From Nanobdellota archaeon (GTDB lineage: Archaea > Nanobdellota > Nanobdellia > Pacearchaeales > GW2011-AR1), in the NCBI GenBank assembly GCA_018830905.1, contig JAHJRM010000050.1, forward strand, positions 1-14,850: 14,850 nucleotides of DNA, in the 5' to 3' direction. Shown piece by piece: positions 13,146 to 14,850 of the stretch. Below the pieces are notes generated by a model. The model saw only the letters and a program-made list of their open reading frames with translations, searched no databases and was not told where the DNA came from. The translations under genes were made by a program, and so were the position numbers. The stretch's first letter is position 1, and every line of letters starts with the position of its first letter.

Positions 13146-13754
13146 ATGGAAGAATGTTATCCTTTGCCTGGAAGAAGGGTAAGACTAAAGGGAGTCTCCT
13201 TTTTTATACATGGAATTGTGCACGAGAACCCTTTAGTCTTTATTTCTGATGAATTTAAAAGGGATTTAGCAGAAAGATTTAGAGAATATTCAACCATTTG
13301 TGAAGATGGAATTGCATCATGGATACCCAATGCAGAATCTTTTAATGAAATAGGTAATTTTAATCTAAACAGAATAACTTTTTTAGATTATGCCAATTTA
13401 CTCAAGGATTATTTTTATAATAGGTTTATTACAAGAACTCATAAATCTCCTTTAGCCACAAAAGCTAAATCATTAAGGAATGTTGAAGATTTAATACCAA
13501 TCAGGAAAGAATTAATTGATTCCTATCCTAGAGAACCTCAAGGAATGAATCTTCTTATAGAAAGAGGTTGTGGAGGAACATTAGAAAATCCAAGAGGAGA
13601 ACTTCCTCTTAGAGTTAGAAGGTATATATATGAATCCAAGAGGTCTCTGGATTATGCTCGTGAAAAAGGGTTGGAGGAATTGCATATTATCGTTGGATGT
13701 GCACATGAATTACCTCTAGAATATCTGTTAATTAAAAACGAAATATTTAAATAG
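13146..13754 (+). CDS. TraB/TIKI-like putative metallohydrolase of the RiPP locus
   Basis: This 202-residue protein follows the precursor by 17 bases and is probably in the same operon. Its motif pattern fits the TraB/TIKI/GumN (ChaN/EreA-like) superfamily. An N-terminal strand ends in GIVHE (23-27). The next strand ends in an acidic pair, ICEDG (E53, D54). An arginine-rich helical region (LPLRVRRYIYESKRSLDYAREKG, 153-175) precedes the C-terminal strand IIVGCAHELPLEYLL (181-195), which matches the family's final VVGxxHxxG motif. Relatives include the Wnt-cleaving TIKI proteases and TraB, which limits peptide pheromone activity in enterococci. Here it could remove the leader, degrade the product (self-protection), or be unrelated. 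I recognise the fold only from these motifs, and the middle (60-130) is divergent. There is no signal peptide. A truncated relative lies at 14119-14217. Confidence 0.72.
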   Translation: MEECYPLPGRRVRLKGVSFFIHGIVHENPLVFISDEFKRDLAERFREYSTICEDGIASWIPNAESFNEIGNFNLNRITFLDYANLLKDYFYNRFITRTHKSPLATKAKSLRNVEDLIPIRKELIDSYPREPQGMNLLIERGCGGTLENPRGELPLRVRRYIYESKRSLDYAREKGLEELHIIVGCAHELPLEYLLIKNEIFK

Positions 13755-13785
13755 TCTAGAAATATTCTAATATCAGCAATAAAAA

Positions 13786-14073
13786 ATGAAAGGAAATCTT
13801 GCAGAAAAAAGTTTGGAAAATTTAGAAACTAAAAAAGTATCCCTAAATTTTGATTTGGACACTCTTGAGTTTATTGATGAACTTTCAAAGATAACCAACA
13901 CCACAAGGACAACTACCATAATGTCAATTATCGGTTCGGGTATGAAATCTTTGTTGGTTGATTTGGAAAACACTTGGAAAAAAATGAAAAATCAAAAGAC
14001 CCATAACCCTGAAAAAATTAATAAGTTGTTAAAGCAAATCAACGAGCTTAAGAAGAAGTATAATCTTAATTGA
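13786..14073 (+). CDS. RHH transcriptional regulator with C-terminal coiled segment
   Basis: This 95-residue protein contains a clear ribbon-helix-helix unit at residues ~17-56: strand KKVSLNFDLDTLEFIDELSK leading into helix A, a turn (ITNTTRTT), and helix B (TIMSIIGSGMKSLLVDLE). The rest is a charged helix (KMKNQKTHNPEKINKLLKQINELKKKY) that may help dimerisation. RHH proteins normally repress transcription as dimers of dimers. Its position 31 bases after the TraB/TIKI-like gene suggests it controls the RiPP locus or itself. TATA-like stretches at 13744-13751 and 13761-13769 may give it its own promoter, but neither has the ideal spacing. It is unrelated in detail to the RHH protein at 4551. 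It is convergent with the 23S rRNA gene, and a T-rich run (14082-14091) follows. Confidence 0.8.
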   Translation: MKGNLAEKSLENLETKKVSLNFDLDTLEFIDELSKITNTTRTTTIMSIIGSGMKSLLVDLENTWKKMKNQKTHNPEKINKLLKQINELKKKYNLN

Positions 14074-14118
14074 TCTCGTTTTTATTTAGGATTCTTTTGG
14101 AAGATTATTAGATAATAA

Positions 14119-14217
14119 AATTGTGATAAATTACATTTAGTTGTTGGGTGCGCACATGAACTTCCTTTAGAGTATCTCTTAAAAAATGAACATGTGTTAG
14201 AAAGATATTCTTTATAG
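14119..14217 (+). pseudogene. 3' fragment of a second TraB/TIKI-like gene
   Basis: Frame +1 from 14131 reads LHLVVGCAHELPLEYLLKNE and then HVLERYSL before a stop. This is almost the same as residues 179-199 of the intact neighbour (LHIIVGCAHELPLEYLLIKNE). The DNA match is about 78% over 60 bases, and most differences are silent or conservative. That means the copy diverged while still under protein-level selection and was truncated later. Upstream, two stop codons (14113-14118) and loss of frame end the similarity. There is no start codon or ribosome site. It is the leftover of another RiPP-type cassette, or of a tandem duplication, next to the rRNA gene. Confidence 0.8.
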
Positions 14218-14235
14218 TATCTGATCATAGAATTC

Positions 14236-14268
14236 AACAAATATCAATGCGCAAAGGAATCCACTAAT
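14236..14268. repeat. Intergenic repeat, copy 3 of 3
   Basis: It carries the 17-base core caaaggaatccactaat with the same upstream aacaaat as the copy at 10089. It lies between the TraB/TIKI-like fragment and the 23S rRNA trailer. All three copies have the same orientation. Confidence 0.7.
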
Positions 14269-14426
14269 GAACTTTGCGTTTGATTCAAGTTTCCTCTTTC
14301 AGAATTCTCTTTCCCGAATTTAATCAGGTTTCGAATTCTTCAAAAGATTCTCAAATTTCCACGCTCAGTCAACGCCCATATTTCTTGTTAGACATCAGTC
14401 TTACTTTCATTACGGTGTTTTGTCTT
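14269..14426. other. Spacer downstream of 23S rRNA without a gene
   Basis: No coding frame or known RNA was recognised. Short related words (gaattct, gaatttaa, gaattctt) recur between 14300 and 14345. In rRNA orientation this is the trailer beyond the 23S 3' end, so it may be part of the primary rRNA transcript. The matching interval at the left copy is only 27 bases, so about 130 bases were lost there or gained here. Confidence 0.4.
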
Positions 14427-14488
14427 CAAACCTCTTCGTAAACTCAGAGATTCTTAGACAGAAAATTACAATAAAGCTTTTAGTAATT
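14427..14488. repeat. 23S rRNA 3' end and trailer (right copy of the direct repeat)
   Basis: These 62 bases are the authentic copy, joined to the rRNA body, of the duplicate at 11426-11488. Read on the minus strand, the right ~30 bases are the terminal part of 23S rRNA and the left ~30 bases are trailer. A short inverted repeat, AATTAC...GTAATT, frames the conserved TACTAA segment. Confidence 0.85.
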
Positions 14489-14850
14489 GTGAGCTGAAAC
14501 AGTCGCCGAAGCTTCTGTATTACACTCCAATTCTATCAACGTCATCTTCTTTGACGGCCTTAGTTGTCTCGTTTTGCGGATGGCTTCGAGCTTAGATGCA
14601 TTCAGCTCTTATCCATACAGTGCGTAGCTATGCAGCCTGCCATATGACAACTGCTCACCAGAGGCACCCAATCCTCGTTCCTCTCGTACTAGAAGATCGT
14701 TCCACTCAAACAACAACACACCTAGTAGATATCATACAAACTGTCTCGCAACGTTCTTAACCCAGCTAACGATACCTTTTAATGCGTGAACTCCGACACC
14801 CTTGCACGCTTCTGCACGCGCAGGATAGGTAGAGCCGACAGCGATGTACC
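14460..14850 (-). rRNA. 23S ribosomal RNA, 3' end (partial)
   Basis: On the minus strand this aligns to about the last 400 nt of 23S rRNA (from E. coli ~2494 to the 3' end). The order is ATCGCTGTCGGCTC (peptidyl-transferase loop), AGCTGGGTT and GAGACAG (holding A2602), the sarcin-ricin segment AGTACGAGAGGAAC (14690-14677), GAATGCATCTAAGC, GTTGATAGAATTGG and TTACTAA near the end. The GAGGAAC form after the sarcin-ricin loop is archaeal/eukaryotic (bacteria have GAGGACC). The 3' end near 14460 is set by comparison with the ~20 nt that follow the conserved ACUAAU in E. coli, so it is uncertain by several bases. From 14841 to 14684 the alignment to E. coli numbering has no net gaps, yet several near-universal positions differ. 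No 5S rRNA or tRNA follows. Confidence 0.95.

Noticed and set aside
1..14850. CRISPR array, transposase, integrase or insertion sequence
   Set aside because: No regularly spaced repeats were seen, no recombinase or transposase motifs occur in any frame read, and no terminal inverted repeats flank a gene.

Overview
The window looks like an AT-rich archaeal chromosome segment, most plausibly from a fast-evolving DPANN-type lineage; that lineage call is inference. Two observations point to archaea. The 23S rRNA fragment on the minus strand at the right edge has the archaeal/eukaryotic form of the sarcin-ricin segment (AGTACGAGAGGAAC). Many first genes of transcription units have a TATA-like box about 25 bases before the start codon, as expected for leaderless archaeal mRNAs, while downstream genes have GGAGG sites or overlapping stop/start codons.

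Left part (1-10033): the N-terminal two thirds of RecQ (minus, cut by the window edge), then a dispersed type I restriction-modification locus. hsdR and an unknown gene form one unit. A ribbon-helix-helix (RHH) protein, a coiled-coil membrane protein, hsdS and three small membrane proteins form a second, almost fully overlapping unit. A NYN/PIN-like nuclease overlapping hsdM forms a third. The gene order R...S...M with interleaved membrane and nuclease genes is unusual and looks like a defence island. Between the first two units, on the minus strand, lies a candidate structured RNA of about 80 nt with its own TATA box, a C(UUCG)G hairpin, a closing stem and a T-run. A RadC-family protein converges on hsdM.

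Right part (10089-14490): two gene cassettes sit between copies of short intergenic repeats. The first carries a DUF5655-like protein with a possible nuclease N-terminus. The second is a candidate RiPP (ribosomally made, post-translationally modified peptide) locus: a radical SAM/SPASM peptide maturase, an overlapping 72-residue peptide with a CxCxxCxC cluster and an Ala/Gly-rich tail, a TraB/TIKI-like putative metallohydrolase, an RHH regulator, and a decayed 3' fragment of a second TraB/TIKI-like gene. This cassette is flanked by direct repeats. The right copy contains the last ~30 nt of the 23S rRNA gene plus its trailer, and the left copy is a 92% identical duplicate, as if the cassette had been inserted at the 3' end of the rRNA gene.

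Right edge (about 14460-14850, minus): the 3' ~390 nt of 23S rRNA. It aligns without gaps to the E. coli peptidyl-transferase and sarcin-ricin regions but has changes at several near-universal positions. No integrase, transposase, tRNA or CRISPR array was found.
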